Below are positions 39,007-47,854 of a DNA stretch of 64,000 nucleotides, piece after piece. Position 1 is the first letter of the stretch. Each line of letters begins with the position of its first letter. The position numbers and the translations under genes are program-made. The notes below the pieces were generated by a model. That model did no database searches and was not told where the DNA came from. It saw only the letters and a list, made by a program, of their open reading frames with translations. The DNA comes from Neomegalonema perideroedes DSM 15528 (GTDB lineage: Bacteria > Pseudomonadota > Alphaproteobacteria > Rhodobacterales > Rhodobacteraceae), in the NCBI RefSeq assembly GCF_000374145.1, contig NZ_KB893653.1, forward strand, positions 1,458,650-1,522,649, in the 5' to 3' direction.

Positions 39007-40640
39007 GCTTGCGAATCAAGGCCTTCGCCGATCTGGGCGAATCCGTGACGCTGCGCTGGCTGCGCGGCCTTCGTCAGGACGAGCGGGGCGATTGGTGGAT
39101 CGAGGCCGCCCTCCAGGGACACGCCTCGAAAGCCGCTCATAACGTGAGCCTCGCCTTCGGGCATGCGCCGCTTCTCGCGCCTGGACGGGTGTTCCATCAG
39201 GGCAAGCCCGCTGCAGTCTCTGATTTCAGCGCTGTCAGAAGCGTGGAGATCGCCTCTTTGCGGCGACCTGCGCAGGTTTCTCTCGCCGAGGTGCCGCCTT
39301 CGGTCTTCTCCGATGGGAAGCGCCGGAACTCCGACCAGCCGCTGCTCCTCTACGCCACGCCGCAACTGGATCTCTACGTTCCGCCTCTGGAGATGGTCCG
39401 CCGTCTGTTTCTGCACGACAAACTCCTTGCGAACGCCATCCTGCGAAGAGGGGCCCTGGCTGAACTCTGCCTGCCGGTTGCGCCCAGCTTCCATGACGAT
39501 CTGACTCTGGAGTTCACCGCCGCCATGGCCCCCGGCGTTCTGACCCGGGCTTTCGTGCGCGACTACGCCTGGCTGGCCGTCCATCCCACCGGAGCGCGCG
39601 CCTGGAACAGCGTGGCGCGGCTCTCCAGCGCCCGCGAGGGGATTCTGCTCGACCCGCCCGAGATCAGGGATTGCAGCCTGCAGTTTCGCGGCCTCTTCGG
39701 CGACGGGGCGGCTCTGGTCCTTGAGATTCTGGAGATCCCCGGGAAGGTCGATCCGTTCAGGCGGCTGGAGTTCACGCATCCCACCCTGAAAAAGCGCATC
39801 GCCGTCCCTTCGCAGGAAGACCCCCGGGAACGAAAGGCGGCGCAGGCGCGTCAGAGGGCGAGAATCGAGAAAGAGCATGAGATCGACTCTCAACCCAGCC
39901 GCGTCGGCAGCCGTCCCGACGTCGTCGACGACCCGCGAACAGGGAGCGATTTCATCGGCGACCGGGGCGCGATCGACCGCCGTTATATCCTGCAGGAGGT
40001 CGCCCAATCTTCAAAGACGCCGACGGAGGACCCTGCCTCCGGGAAGGAGGCCCCCGAGCCTACGCCGCCGCCGGAACCCCAGCGCCGCATCATTCCGGCG
40101 AGCGTGGCCGAAATTGCGGCTCTGGCCAAGCTGCCGCCGCTCTCCTTCCGCATTCTGGAGCCTGCGGAGAAGGATCATACGGGCGGCCTCAGGGCGCTGA
40201 CGGAGACGCTCCGGCGCATGCAGGCGCTGCTGCCCTCTGTGGCGATCTCCTCCGCCCTCTGCGTGCTGCCGGAGAGGAAGCGCATCACATGGACAGGGCG
40301 CTATCGGCGGGCCTGCCTGATCGCGCTTTTCCTCTCATCGCAGAAACCGCCGGTCGTCCTGCTCGACGTGGATCATTCCGACGATGTCTCGCTCGCCGCT
40401 CTGGCGTTGCATTTCCGGAAAGCCTCTGACTTGGAGGAGGTCGAGCGCGCCGTCGCATCCATTCTGGGGCGCATGGACAAGCAGGGGCGCTGGCCGCCGG
40501 ACCTGGAGGCTATGGACGTAGAAAGTTTCCGGCTTGACCGGATCAAGCGCCTGCTGAGGAGCGAGAACCCGCCAGATGCGGCGGCCTATCAGACCAACTG
40601 GGCGCATCTGCTGATCGAGAGGCTCGGGCTGAAAGGCTGA
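39003..40640 (+). CDS. tnsE: Tn7-like target selector TnsE
   Basis: 545-aa protein in the tnsE position with the same length as Tn7 TnsE (538 aa), which directs transposition to replicating DNA through the sliding clamp and so to mobile plasmids. The best-preserved part is C-terminal (ITWTGRYRRACLIALFLSSQ, PPVVLLDVDHSDDVSLAALAL), as expected for the DNA-binding TnsE domain. N-terminal similarity is low, and the middle (about residues 285-375) is charged and probably flexible. The ATG at 39003 overlaps the tnsD stop (ATGA). Confidence 0.85.
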   Translation: MSLRIKAFADLGESVTLRWLRGLRQDERGDWWIEAALQGHASKAAHNVSLAFGHAPLLAPGRVFHQGKPAAVSDFSAVRSVEIASLRRPAQVSLAEVPPSVFSDGKRRNSDQPLLLYATPQLDLYVPPLEMVRRLFLHDKLLANAILRRGALAELCLPVAPSFHDDLTLEFTAAMAPGVLTRAFVRDYAWLAVHPTGARAWNSVARLSSAREGILLDPPEIRDCSLQFRGLFGDGAALVLEILEIPGKVDPFRRLEFTHPTLKKRIAVPSQEDPRERKAAQARQRARIEKEHEIDSQPSRVGSRPDVVDDPRTGSDFIGDRGAIDRRYILQEVAQSSKTPTEDPASGKEAPEPTPPPEPQRRIIPASVAEIAALAKLPPLSFRILEPAEKDHTGGLRALTETLRRMQALLPSVAISSALCVLPERKRITWTGRYRRACLIALFLSSQKPPVVLLDVDHSDDVSLAALALHFRKASDLEEVERAVASILGRMDKQGRWPPDLEAMDVESFRLDRIKRLLRSENPPDAAAYQTNWAHLLIERLGLKG

Positions 40641-40763
40641 AGAGAAGACCTCCGACGGATCAATCCGCTTCGCGGGGCAGGACGCCAAACCCCTGCGGGG
40701 AGAGCCATCTCCCCAAGCCGCGCTCCTTCGGTTAAACTCAAGGCGAGAAGGGGAAGAACGCCC

Positions 40764-41045
40764 ATGACGCCGAAACGCAAGACATACAGCACGGACTTCA
40801 AGGTCAAGGTGGCGCTTGAGGCGTTGCGCGAGGATGCGACCTTGGCCGAATTGGCCAATCGCCACGGCGTGCATCGCACCCTGATCGCCTATTGGAAGCG
40901 TCAGGCGTTTGAAGGGCTGACGGACGCCTTTGCAGGAAGATCCGAGTCCCCCTCAGAGCGCAGCGGCGAGATCGAGAAGCTCCATGCGAAAATCGGCGAA
41001 CTGGTGATGGAGCGCGATCATTTGCGCCGCGCCTATAGGCGATGA
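40764..41045 (+). CDS. IS3-type transposase OrfA (helix-turn-helix), orphan
   Basis: 93-aa HTH_Tnp_1 protein: TYSTDFKVKVALEALREDA, LAELANRHGVHRTLIAYWKR, then a leucine-zipper-like GEIEKLHAKIGELVMERDHL. In complete IS3 elements this is the DNA-binding OrfA, read on into OrfB by frameshift; no OrfB follows here. The codons WKRQAFEGLTDAFAGRS recur as WRRQTFEGLADAFAGKS beyond the right transposon end (50245). It marks the boundary between the tns core and the cargo. Confidence 0.85.
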   Translation: MTPKRKTYSTDFKVKVALEALREDATLAELANRHGVHRTLIAYWKRQAFEGLTDAFAGRSESPSERSGEIEKLHAKIGELVMERDHLRRAYRR

Positions 41046-41427
41046 CTGGGAAGCATGAAGATCATTGACGCATAGCACCCAGTGAAGCCGCCCTGAAGGA
41101 ATTGGGTGATTTTATAGATTATTCAAATCTTTGATCTTGATCGCGACTCTCTTCTTGCTCTTACAATCTCATTCTCTCTATGTCTCCCCGCGAAGCGCTT
41201 CGAGCGCGACCTTCGCCTTGAAATCAACCTGAAGGCCTCTATTAACCCCTCACACTCTGAATTACGCTCCATGAAAATCAATGACTTGAGCGGGTGGGTG
41301 AGGCGGATTTTGGGGGTTAATAGAGGCCCTCACCTGATGACGTTTCCGTTTCAAAGACATCTCAAAGTCCTTCCATGCTCATATCTATAGCTTAACAGCA
41401 TGTCCGGATTCCGGAGGCTACCTCAGA
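41046..41427. other. Non-coding stretch with a MITE between orfA and the cargo operon
   Basis: About 380 AT-richer bases with no reading frame of note. The right part is the 103-bp miniature element at 41230-41332. No clear end of the cargo operon transcript was seen. Confidence 0.5.
41230..41332. mobile_element. Miniature inverted-repeat element, 103 bp
   Basis: Ends TGAAGGCCTCTATTAACCCC and, reverse-complemented, TGAGGGCCTCTATTAACCCC: 19 of 20 matching. There is no coding capacity. The IS5-type element at 47855-49175 ends in TGAGGGCCTCTATCAACGTC, sharing 16 of those 20 bases, so the MITE is probably moved by a related transposase. Confidence 0.75.
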
Positions 41428-43377
41428 TTACCATGGCCAGAAAAGGCGCGGCAGGGGAAAAAAATGATTCTTTTCGTCGTCATCCCCGAAAACATAACTG
41501 AGTTCTTCATCGGTTAGTGACAACTGTGAGACGACGGAACTGACGTCAATGGCGTCACGGTTGGCTTTCCGCAAGACCTTGAGCATCCGCTTGTTGAGGT
41601 CCCATCTTTCGCCGATTGACGGCAGGTGCCTCTCGAGCAACGCGCGCGCGCCAGACGATAGCATATTATGGACCGCCATGTATCTAAGCCGCGGAAGTGT
41701 CTTGGCTAGAATCGGGATTGTCTGTGCGACCCCATCCCTCAGGCACAACCCTAAGAGATAAGCATCAACAGTTGATCGGTCCTGAGACCGATCGTCATTG
41801 GCCGCATCGCCCAGACCTTTGTCCCATACTGCCGCCGACGGAGAGCCATGAATCGGAAAATCGAGCAGTGACAAGCCGAGAGCCGCACGATCAGAGCCAC
41901 CTGCGAGCGTTGCGATGCCATGCGGTAGGATGTCGCCGACAAACTGCTCGAACATACCCTCCCAACCCTCGGCGAGATCGCCGCTGATCGACAGATTGAT
42001 CGCCTGGCCGAAAGCAAGTTCTGCGTGCTCTGCGACCGTGGCGCTTGCCTTCTGGCTCGGCGGCAACGATAGAATTCGGCGCAACAGATTAGAAATCGCT
42101 TTCGAGGATGAAGCAACGCTGATCAGATCAAGGACCTCGGGTGGCGTGAGAAGCTTGACGTCGAAGGTCTCAAGCAGATCGGGTCGACGCTTCAGAACCT
42201 TCAGCTTGATCGGCTGGCACAGATTTGTGGCTTCGACCACGTCGACGTCGAGCATAGCCACCAGCGCATCCATGGCAATCTCGACCTCCCGAGAGAAGGG
42301 CTGTTCTATCTCGTTTAAACCTTGGGCCATCGCGATTAGATCGTGCTTGTCGAAGCTGGCGACGACACGACTCAGTTGGTCAGCTTCAACAACGCCTTCG
42401 TCAATCGCATGCCACTTCGCCAGAAGCCTGAACATATCCGACGGCCGCGCCCTAGGCATAATCGCCAGAGCAGGCAGCGATACTCCAAGAAGATCACGCT
42501 TGAGGGTCAAAGCGTCAGAGGCCTTGGGAAACTGAGCCAGAACCTGTTCGGCGACAGCAAAAGCTATGCCGGAGCGCGCCTGCGACGAAGCCTCATGGAT
42601 CTCGACGAGATGCGGAAACGACCGACGCGGAGCTGCAACGTCTTTGCCGTACCGCCATAGAAAGCGCCGTAGCGATGTGATGGTCTGTGAGGTGGCGTCC
42701 TTGACCGCAGCCTCGACCCACGCCTGTTCCGGCCTGCCCGCTCCGGCACCTTCGCGCGCGTTCAGTGACACCTTGAGCGTCAGGCCCTTGTCCCTCACCG
42801 ACTCCGAGGACTGGACCGTCCGAAACGAAAATTCCGAGCGCAGGCGCGGCCATTGCTGCGACCACACATCAAACACCGCACGTTCGAAAGCCTCATTCGG
42901 CGTGTCGTTGAGCACAACTGGCTCGTTGCGGTAGTAGGATGAAATGATTTTCGTGGCGTATTCGCGGGAAGACGCAGGTGACTTGGCCATGCGTCTCACC
43001 TTGAGCGTCAGATTGTAGGTGTCGACATCAACAGGCCCTGCGGGGCGACGGAAAAGACCCTCAAGGACTCCAAGATTCACCTGCTTGCTCAGGAACGAAC
43101 GCGATAGCAGAAGCACATGGCTCCAGACACAGCCCGGTCGAGGCATCTCCGGCGCGGGCCATGTCTTTATCAAGGCATAGAGGCGAGTCTCAGGCAGTTG
43201 GAACCCGCTGATATAGCTCTTAGTCTCTGACAGATTAGCGCCAGGTGTCAGATCGGATCGCATTGAAAGCTCGTAGACGTCTTTCGAAGGCAGGTTGATC
43301 GACGACGCCAGCTGCCGATGGCCCTCCGAATAACCGTAAAGCGCTTGTTCTACTTCGAGATTTTCCGGCAGAGACAT
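41428..43377 (-). CDS. GAP1-like GTPase-associated protein
   Basis: 649-aa protein. The N-terminus matches the GAP1-N domain strongly: EVEQALYGYSEGHRQLASSI, MRSDLTPGANL, KTWPAPEMPRPGCVWSHVLL. The middle and C-terminal two thirds are helical (GAP1-M/C-like) with no catalytic motif; the end is the acidic-aromatic FGDDDEKNHFFPLPRLFWPW. GAP1 proteins are known from comparative genomics as constant partners of TRAFAC double-GTPase systems thought to act in phage defence or conflict; biochemical function is unknown. The start at 43377 shares one base with the stop of the upstream GTPase (TGATG). Last gene of the five-gene operon. Confidence 0.8.
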   Translation of the reverse strand: MSLPENLEVEQALYGYSEGHRQLASSINLPSKDVYELSMRSDLTPGANLSETKSYISGFQLPETRLYALIKTWPAPEMPRPGCVWSHVLLLSRSFLSKQVNLGVLEGLFRRPAGPVDVDTYNLTLKVRRMAKSPASSREYATKIISSYYRNEPVVLNDTPNEAFERAVFDVWSQQWPRLRSEFSFRTVQSSESVRDKGLTLKVSLNAREGAGAGRPEQAWVEAAVKDATSQTITSLRRFLWRYGKDVAAPRRSFPHLVEIHEASSQARSGIAFAVAEQVLAQFPKASDALTLKRDLLGVSLPALAIMPRARPSDMFRLLAKWHAIDEGVVEADQLSRVVASFDKHDLIAMAQGLNEIEQPFSREVEIAMDALVAMLDVDVVEATNLCQPIKLKVLKRRPDLLETFDVKLLTPPEVLDLISVASSSKAISNLLRRILSLPPSQKASATVAEHAELAFGQAINLSISGDLAEGWEGMFEQFVGDILPHGIATLAGGSDRAALGLSLLDFPIHGSPSAAVWDKGLGDAANDDRSQDRSTVDAYLLGLCLRDGVAQTIPILAKTLPRLRYMAVHNMLSSGARALLERHLPSIGERWDLNKRMLKVLRKANRDAIDVSSVVSQLSLTDEELSYVFGDDDEKNHFFPLPRLFWPW

Positions 43378-44291
43378 CAGCTTTCTACGCCGCTCAACCA
43401 AGCGATCGGATGAGTGAGATCATGGCCTCCTGCGCCATGACCGACCACCCTGATACGCCTACTCGCCTCAGGTTGCCTCAGTAATTCATCCCGATCGCTC
43501 GGTTCTGTAGGATTGTCCTTTGGCGGAACATGGCCTCCCTGTGCCGATACTCCGTAGATTCTGGTTTCGAACTCGTCTGAATGCGTCACCAGATACTGAA
43601 AAAGTAGTGGCATGTGATCTTCCAGCCAAGACTCGGGAGTCAGCGCTCCGTGCGCTCGGTCCCAAGCTGATATAATCACCGCAATACGCTTGGGGCGCAT
43701 TTCCAGCGGCTCGTCAGCGAGGGAGTCGAGTAGATCGACCAGCTGAACCTGTTGTGGCGTTGCTTCGATCTTGAACGGCATGGCCTCGCCCAGACCGGCT
43801 GCCGAAGCGGTGCTTCCGACCTCGGTCGGCTCATCAGCAGGCTCGGGCGGGGCCTCGTCGGGAAACTCACGGTATAAGTCGACAATACTGTCATCGTCTT
43901 TTGGGCGGAGCGCACTGACGAACAGCAAGAGCCCAGACGCATCACGGATCAGCGGCTCGACACGTTCGTCAACTTCGCGGGTCACAAAGATCCGTTCAAC
44001 CGTTTCGCCCGCGATGTCGACGAACGACAGCCTGATGTCCGTCTCTGGAACAACTCGCCGGAGATTAATCGCGATCGGCCTCCATTCCTCTGACAGTGTT
44101 CTGCCGACGACCCACCCCCCAGCCCAAGCCGCAGATATCTCATCAAGATACCGGAAGTCGCCGTTGTGCCTGCCCATTACAAGCGCTGTATCGTTGATCT
44201 CGCGGGAACCAACCAGATGCCAGAGGGCGGCCGCGAATGTGGTCTTGCCGGACGCTTGGAAGCCCAGGACCATGATCTCTTGATCCGACAT
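43377..44291 (-). CDS. TRAFAC-like GTPase of the GAP1 system (DO-GTPase type)
   Basis: 304-aa P-loop protein. Switch motifs of a TRAFAC GTPase are seen: G1 VLGFQASGKTTFAAAL at residues 8-23, G3 SFVDIAGETVERI (DxxGE), and a C-terminal IISAWD where NKxD (G4) would stand, so guanine specificity may be altered. A Pro/Glu-rich insertion sits in the middle. Three bases separate it from the upstream GTPase gene, and the GAP1 start overlaps its stop. The strict pairing of two dissimilar GTPases is the mark of the DO-GTPase systems described by comparative genomics. Confidence 0.78.
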   Translation of the reverse strand: MSDQEIMVLGFQASGKTTFAAALWHLVGSREINDTALVMGRHNGDFRYLDEISAAWAGGWVVGRTLSEEWRPIAINLRRVVPETDIRLSFVDIAGETVERIFVTREVDERVEPLIRDASGLLLFVSALRPKDDDSIVDLYREFPDEAPPEPADEPTEVGSTASAAGLGEAMPFKIEATPQQVQLVDLLDSLADEPLEMRPKRIAVIISAWDRAHGALTPESWLEDHMPLLFQYLVTHSDEFETRIYGVSAQGGHVPPKDNPTEPSDRDELLRQPEASRRIRVVGHGAGGHDLTHPIAWLSGVES

Positions 44292-44294
44292 CGA

Positions 44295-45311
44295 TTAAGC
44301 CTCGTTCCAGTTTTCGAATACCCGATCTAGGTGACGGACCGGTGCCCGTGCGGCGATCAGACGTGGATATTCTCTCTCGCGCGGCGCAAGCCAGCTTCTC
44401 AACATATCATCCAAGCCGACCACGCCGACCTCGTAATTGGCTCGCGGTAGCGCGCACACCCGCCTTGCCGTCAGCGACACCTCAGAAAACTCCGCAAGCG
44501 TCGCGGCCTCAAAAGCGTCTAGTTCTTCGATCAGAGCGCGACCTTCCATCTGCGGCGTCAGCTTGTCTAGCTTGGTCGTCACTATCTCAAGGGCTGTGCT
44601 GGGAGACAGCGCGCCGTTGTCGAGAAATGCGTGGATCTGCTGCTTGAAAGCCCGCTTATAGCTATGACGCTGTTCGGCATCGGCCATTCGGGCGCTATCC
44701 AACAGAAAGCAGATACGGTCAGCAGCTCTGAGCTCGATCAATTCGCCGATAAGTGATGTGTCCGAACGCGCGTCTGCGTAAGTTTCACCGGATCGATCTC
44801 CGATCAACAAATTGTGGTCACCACCTGCTTCGTTGCGCAAGCACAGATGGAAGAACCCAAGCCCATCCTGACGGCTTGTGCGCAACGTCACCGGCGATTT
44901 TCGTTTCGAAAGAAGAAGTGCGTCATGGTGCCGTCGCGCAAAAGCCGTCAGTGTGCGGCTTGAGCGAAACCTGTATCCCGCGAGCGGACCCTTAAGGAAC
45001 GAGGCGTAAAGTGCAGAGATCAAGGTCGTCTTCCCAGCCCGAAAATCCCCCACTAGGGCGACCGTCCTGATTGGAACCACCTTCTGCAAAGGCCAGATTT
45101 GCTCCGGTCGTAGCAGATCGCTGGAGCGCAGACGCGTCAGCGCCGCCGTTTCAACGTGATCCTCGGGCTCATCGTCATCGCCAAAGTCGAGATCCGCTTC
45201 CGCCGCGCCATACTCTTCGCAGCTGTCCAGCAACTCGTGACTGAGTGCACACTTACCGGTCGTAGCGACCTCACAGTCGGGATTACGGCAAGCCGGCGCG
45301 GTTTCCGACAT
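44295..45311 (-). CDS. TRAFAC-like GTPase with N-terminal zinc-binding cysteines (DO-GTPase type)
   Basis: 338 aa. The N-terminus carries a probable zinc site (Cys 8, 13, 21, 31 in PACRNPDCEVATTGKC ... LLDSC), then an acidic linker. G1 is VALVGDFRAGKTTLISAL at residues 84-100, G3 is LLIGDRSGETYAD, and G4 is TTKLDKL, so it is a likely active GTPase. I start at the ATG at 45311, which overlaps the stop of the upstream gene by one base (TGATG). An in-frame ATG at 45320 is possible. Function would be sensing or switching with the second GTPase; inferred from context only. Confidence 0.78.
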   Translation of the reverse strand: MSETAPACRNPDCEVATTGKCALSHELLDSCEEYGAAEADLDFGDDDEPEDHVETAALTRLRSSDLLRPEQIWPLQKVVPIRTVALVGDFRAGKTTLISALYASFLKGPLAGYRFRSSRTLTAFARRHHDALLLSKRKSPVTLRTSRQDGLGFFHLCLRNEAGGDHNLLIGDRSGETYADARSDTSLIGELIELRAADRICFLLDSARMADAEQRHSYKRAFKQQIHAFLDNGALSPSTALEIVTTKLDKLTPQMEGRALIEELDAFEAATLAEFSEVSLTARRVCALPRANYEVGVVGLDDMLRSWLAPREREYPRLIAARAPVRHLDRVFENWNEA

Positions 45312-46399
45312 CAGAGCCACCGTCCTTTGATGAACAAGCGCTCGAAATAGGCTTGGGCGGCGATCTCGAACCTCGTCAGCTTGGTATCGGGCGTAAGCGC
45401 AGTGCGTTTATGGAAGGTTTTCGTGAACGAAGTGGCAGTCGCTTCGTCATCAAGCAGGCCGAGTCCGTAGTGGAGCGAGGCGATTACGTCCTTATCTCGA
45501 GCGCCGTCCAGCAGCTTAAACCGGTCACCCGGCTCCACGGCCCTCAAAGTAGCCGCTATGGTCTGCCGCTCATCCGCACTGGTGCCGAGCGCTCTTCTGA
45601 TAATACCCAAGGCACCGTGCGGTCCAGGAAGGTCGTTGACCATCTGCGCTACATCGCTTCCGATCACGAAAGGCAACGATGCGGCTTCGATAGAATCCAG
45701 CGGGCGTTTCAAGATGTAGCTCCAGCCACCCAAGTGCCACCAGAGCAGATCAACTTCTTCGGCAAGCCGGACATTCTCGACCGTCAATTGGTTGAGCGTC
45801 ACATTGAACTTTTCGATAGCCCGCTCTTCAGCTGCCTTGGCTTCGGCGACGACCGCGTCTAACGCGGTCTTGACGGTTGTGGCGTCAAAAGTTGCTGCGA
45901 AACCGGCGATAGCTTTTGATGTGTCGCGCCACTGGCTTTTCGAGATCCGAGTGCTGAACTTCAGACCCCGGTTCCGTGCCGAATCCGAGAAGATGTCTCT
46001 AGCAGCAAGCTCGAGCTTGCCGGTGCCCGGCGCGCGGCGCTGATCAGCAAATGTTGCCGCCAAGAGCAACGTCGCGACGTGGTCACGATTTCCTGCTTGG
46101 AGGGTGCTCTCGAGGACTATCGCACTCATGATCCTGGCGTCTTCGCGGTCCCGGCTCAGCGAGAAACCCGCTTCCTTCTCACGAATGGTCGCCTGCAGCC
46201 ACTCGCCCGTTTCTTCGCCTTCCGAGAGCGGAATGCCGTAGGCGATATGTGTAAGCCCGACGATCTTCTCGACGGAGTTGCGTGCTTCGGTCGATAGCTT
46301 GGCCAAGGCGGCGACCCGGGCCTCAACCAGTGACCGTTCAGCCGTAGGCTGAAAATCTCTAAAGGCATCCGCGAAATCAAACGCGTCATCGTCGGCCAT
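45311..46399 (-). CDS. GASH-like helical protein of the GTPase system
   Basis: 362-aa, almost wholly alpha-helical protein. The part EEVDLLWWHLGGWSYILKRP followed by LPFVIGSDVAQMVNDLPGPH resembles the GTPase-associated system helical (GASH) family. No catalytic motif. It lies between the phosphoesterase (six bases upstream) and the first GTPase (one-base overlap). Such proteins may bridge the GTPases and the effector; that role is inference. Confidence 0.7.
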   Translation of the reverse strand: MADDDAFDFADAFRDFQPTAERSLVEARVAALAKLSTEARNSVEKIVGLTHIAYGIPLSEGEETGEWLQATIREKEAGFSLSRDREDARIMSAIVLESTLQAGNRDHVATLLLAATFADQRRAPGTGKLELAARDIFSDSARNRGLKFSTRISKSQWRDTSKAIAGFAATFDATTVKTALDAVVAEAKAAEERAIEKFNVTLNQLTVENVRLAEEVDLLWWHLGGWSYILKRPLDSIEAASLPFVIGSDVAQMVNDLPGPHGALGIIRRALGTSADERQTIAATLRAVEPGDRFKLLDGARDKDVIASLHYGLGLLDDEATATSFTKTFHKRTALTPDTKLTRFEIAAQAYFERLFIKGRWL

Positions 46400-46405
46400 G
46401 ATACT

Positions 46406-47725
46406 CTATTCCTTCTTTGCGATGAGCTTGATGACTTCGTCGTTCAGGACGTTCAGAAGCCCTTTCTCCTTCGCCCGACTGACGGCGGCGAGCACGAACT
46501 GCCACCGTTTCAGTCCTTGGTCGCCATCTTGGTCCAGTCCAAGCTTGCCGATGATTCGACGCTGATCGTGTTCCGACAACTCGAGCAAGTTTCGAATGAC
46601 GGTCGTCGAGTGCAACGGTTCGTCTGGTTTTACGGCTGCGGTCGAGTCGTCGTCAGTCATGGCGGGCGCTCTTTTATCGGCGATCGCCCCTGCTGTTGCG
46701 ACAGGCGCGTCAGCAGGCTTTGTCCATTTCGGCAGCTGATGCGGAACAGACCACTGTTCGTTGTCGACCAGATCTGGCACTGCAATGAACCGCTGTCCTT
46801 CCCACTTGCGAACCCAGATGCCGACATTGAGCTGCCGTTCCTCATCCGGCTTAGCCTCAACCGAGAGCTCGATCCAATTGTATCCCGGATCCCAATTGGG
46901 GCCGTCTCTTTCGGGTTGAATCGCGCCTGCCCTGATCGTCGTGAACCATCTGCCTTCTTCGATACGCCGAGTATGTTCATGTCCGAACAACTGGAGATTG
47001 GTGATTGCTTCAAGTCGATCTTTGAAAGCGCCGCCGTTACGCAGCCAATTATACGGATGATGGCACATGACGGCGTGGATTACACCATCCTCGCGCTGGA
47101 TCTGTGCGCCCATCGGATCGACGAACATTTTGTTGACGTCGTCGAACTGGTCAGAAACTAGCACCGAGCTGAAGCCCCAGAATTTCAGGGTCGATCCGTC
47201 ATTCAACGTCCAAGACCGCCTAACATACGGCTTGATCTCGGGATGCTTATCATCATATGGCCCAATCGCGCATTCGAACTGCGCCGCGAAGGCGTTATAG
47301 TTGTCAAGCGGCGCGAAGATCAGCTGTGATGACTCGGGCTCGCTTAGATACTCGCGAAGTCTGCTGTCGGCTGCGTCTACATCGAGCTGCCGAAGGGTCT
47401 CGCGGGCGTCTTTATGCATGCGTGCCGAGGCCTTGCCACGATCCACGTCGTGATTGCCCGGAATGACAAAAACGTCCTCCATCCCACAGCCCGCCGCGGG
47501 GCAGAGCAAATCCCTCAACCAGTCTGTGGCGAACTGGTATTCGTCCTGCGCTCCTGCAAAAGCAATGTCGCCGGAAATCAGAACCGCGTCAGCTGGGCGA
47601 CCAATCTTTGCCCGCATTTTCTTTACGTCGTCGATAATATCGTCACGAAGAGCGCCGTTCGGATCGTCGTCTCTACTGACTTCCTTAGATCTAAAGTGAA
47701 TGTCCGACAAATGTAGAAAAAGCAT
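46406..47725 (-). CDS. Calcineurin-like metallophosphoesterase with C-terminal helical (effector-associated) domain
   Basis: 439 aa. All five metallophosphatase motifs are intact: LHLSDIHF (residues 5-11 region), ISGDIAFAG, VIPGNHDVDRG, VMCHHPYNWL and LFGHEHTRR, so an active dinuclear-metal hydrolase of nucleotides, nucleic acid or phosphoprotein is expected. After a beta-rich region, residues from about 358 form a separate ~80-residue domain (VIRNLLELSEHDQRRIIGKL ... LLNVLNDEVIKLIAKKE) with the look of the small death-like/effector-associated domains that link effectors to NTPase switches. First gene of the operon; ATG at 47725 follows GCGGGGCAAG. Likely the effector. Confidence 0.8.
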   Translation of the reverse strand: MLFLHLSDIHFRSKEVSRDDDPNGALRDDIIDDVKKMRAKIGRPADAVLISGDIAFAGAQDEYQFATDWLRDLLCPAAGCGMEDVFVIPGNHDVDRGKASARMHKDARETLRQLDVDAADSRLREYLSEPESSQLIFAPLDNYNAFAAQFECAIGPYDDKHPEIKPYVRRSWTLNDGSTLKFWGFSSVLVSDQFDDVNKMFVDPMGAQIQREDGVIHAVMCHHPYNWLRNGGAFKDRLEAITNLQLFGHEHTRRIEEGRWFTTIRAGAIQPERDGPNWDPGYNWIELSVEAKPDEERQLNVGIWVRKWEGQRFIAVPDLVDNEQWSVPHQLPKWTKPADAPVATAGAIADKRAPAMTDDDSTAAVKPDEPLHSTTVIRNLLELSEHDQRRIIGKLGLDQDGDQGLKRWQFVLAAVSRAKEKGLLNVLNDEVIKLIAKKE

Positions 47726-47737
47726 CTTGCCCCGCAA

Positions 47738-47854
47738 TATAGCTATGCACCCCGTCGAGGATCACGCTGCAGCCTTGATGCCTCGTTTGCTCGTATATCT
47801 AAGGCCTAGCGACTTTTGAACGGCTTTCGGGCGTTCACGGTAAAAAGGGCAAGC
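47738..47854 (-). promoter_or_regulatory. Probable promoter region of the GTPase-system operon
   Basis: The 130 bases upstream of the phosphoesterase start, reading leftward, before the IS5-type element begins at 47855. AT-richer than the host average, but no confident -35/-10 pair was found. The insertion of the IS close upstream could affect expression. Confidence 0.35.
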
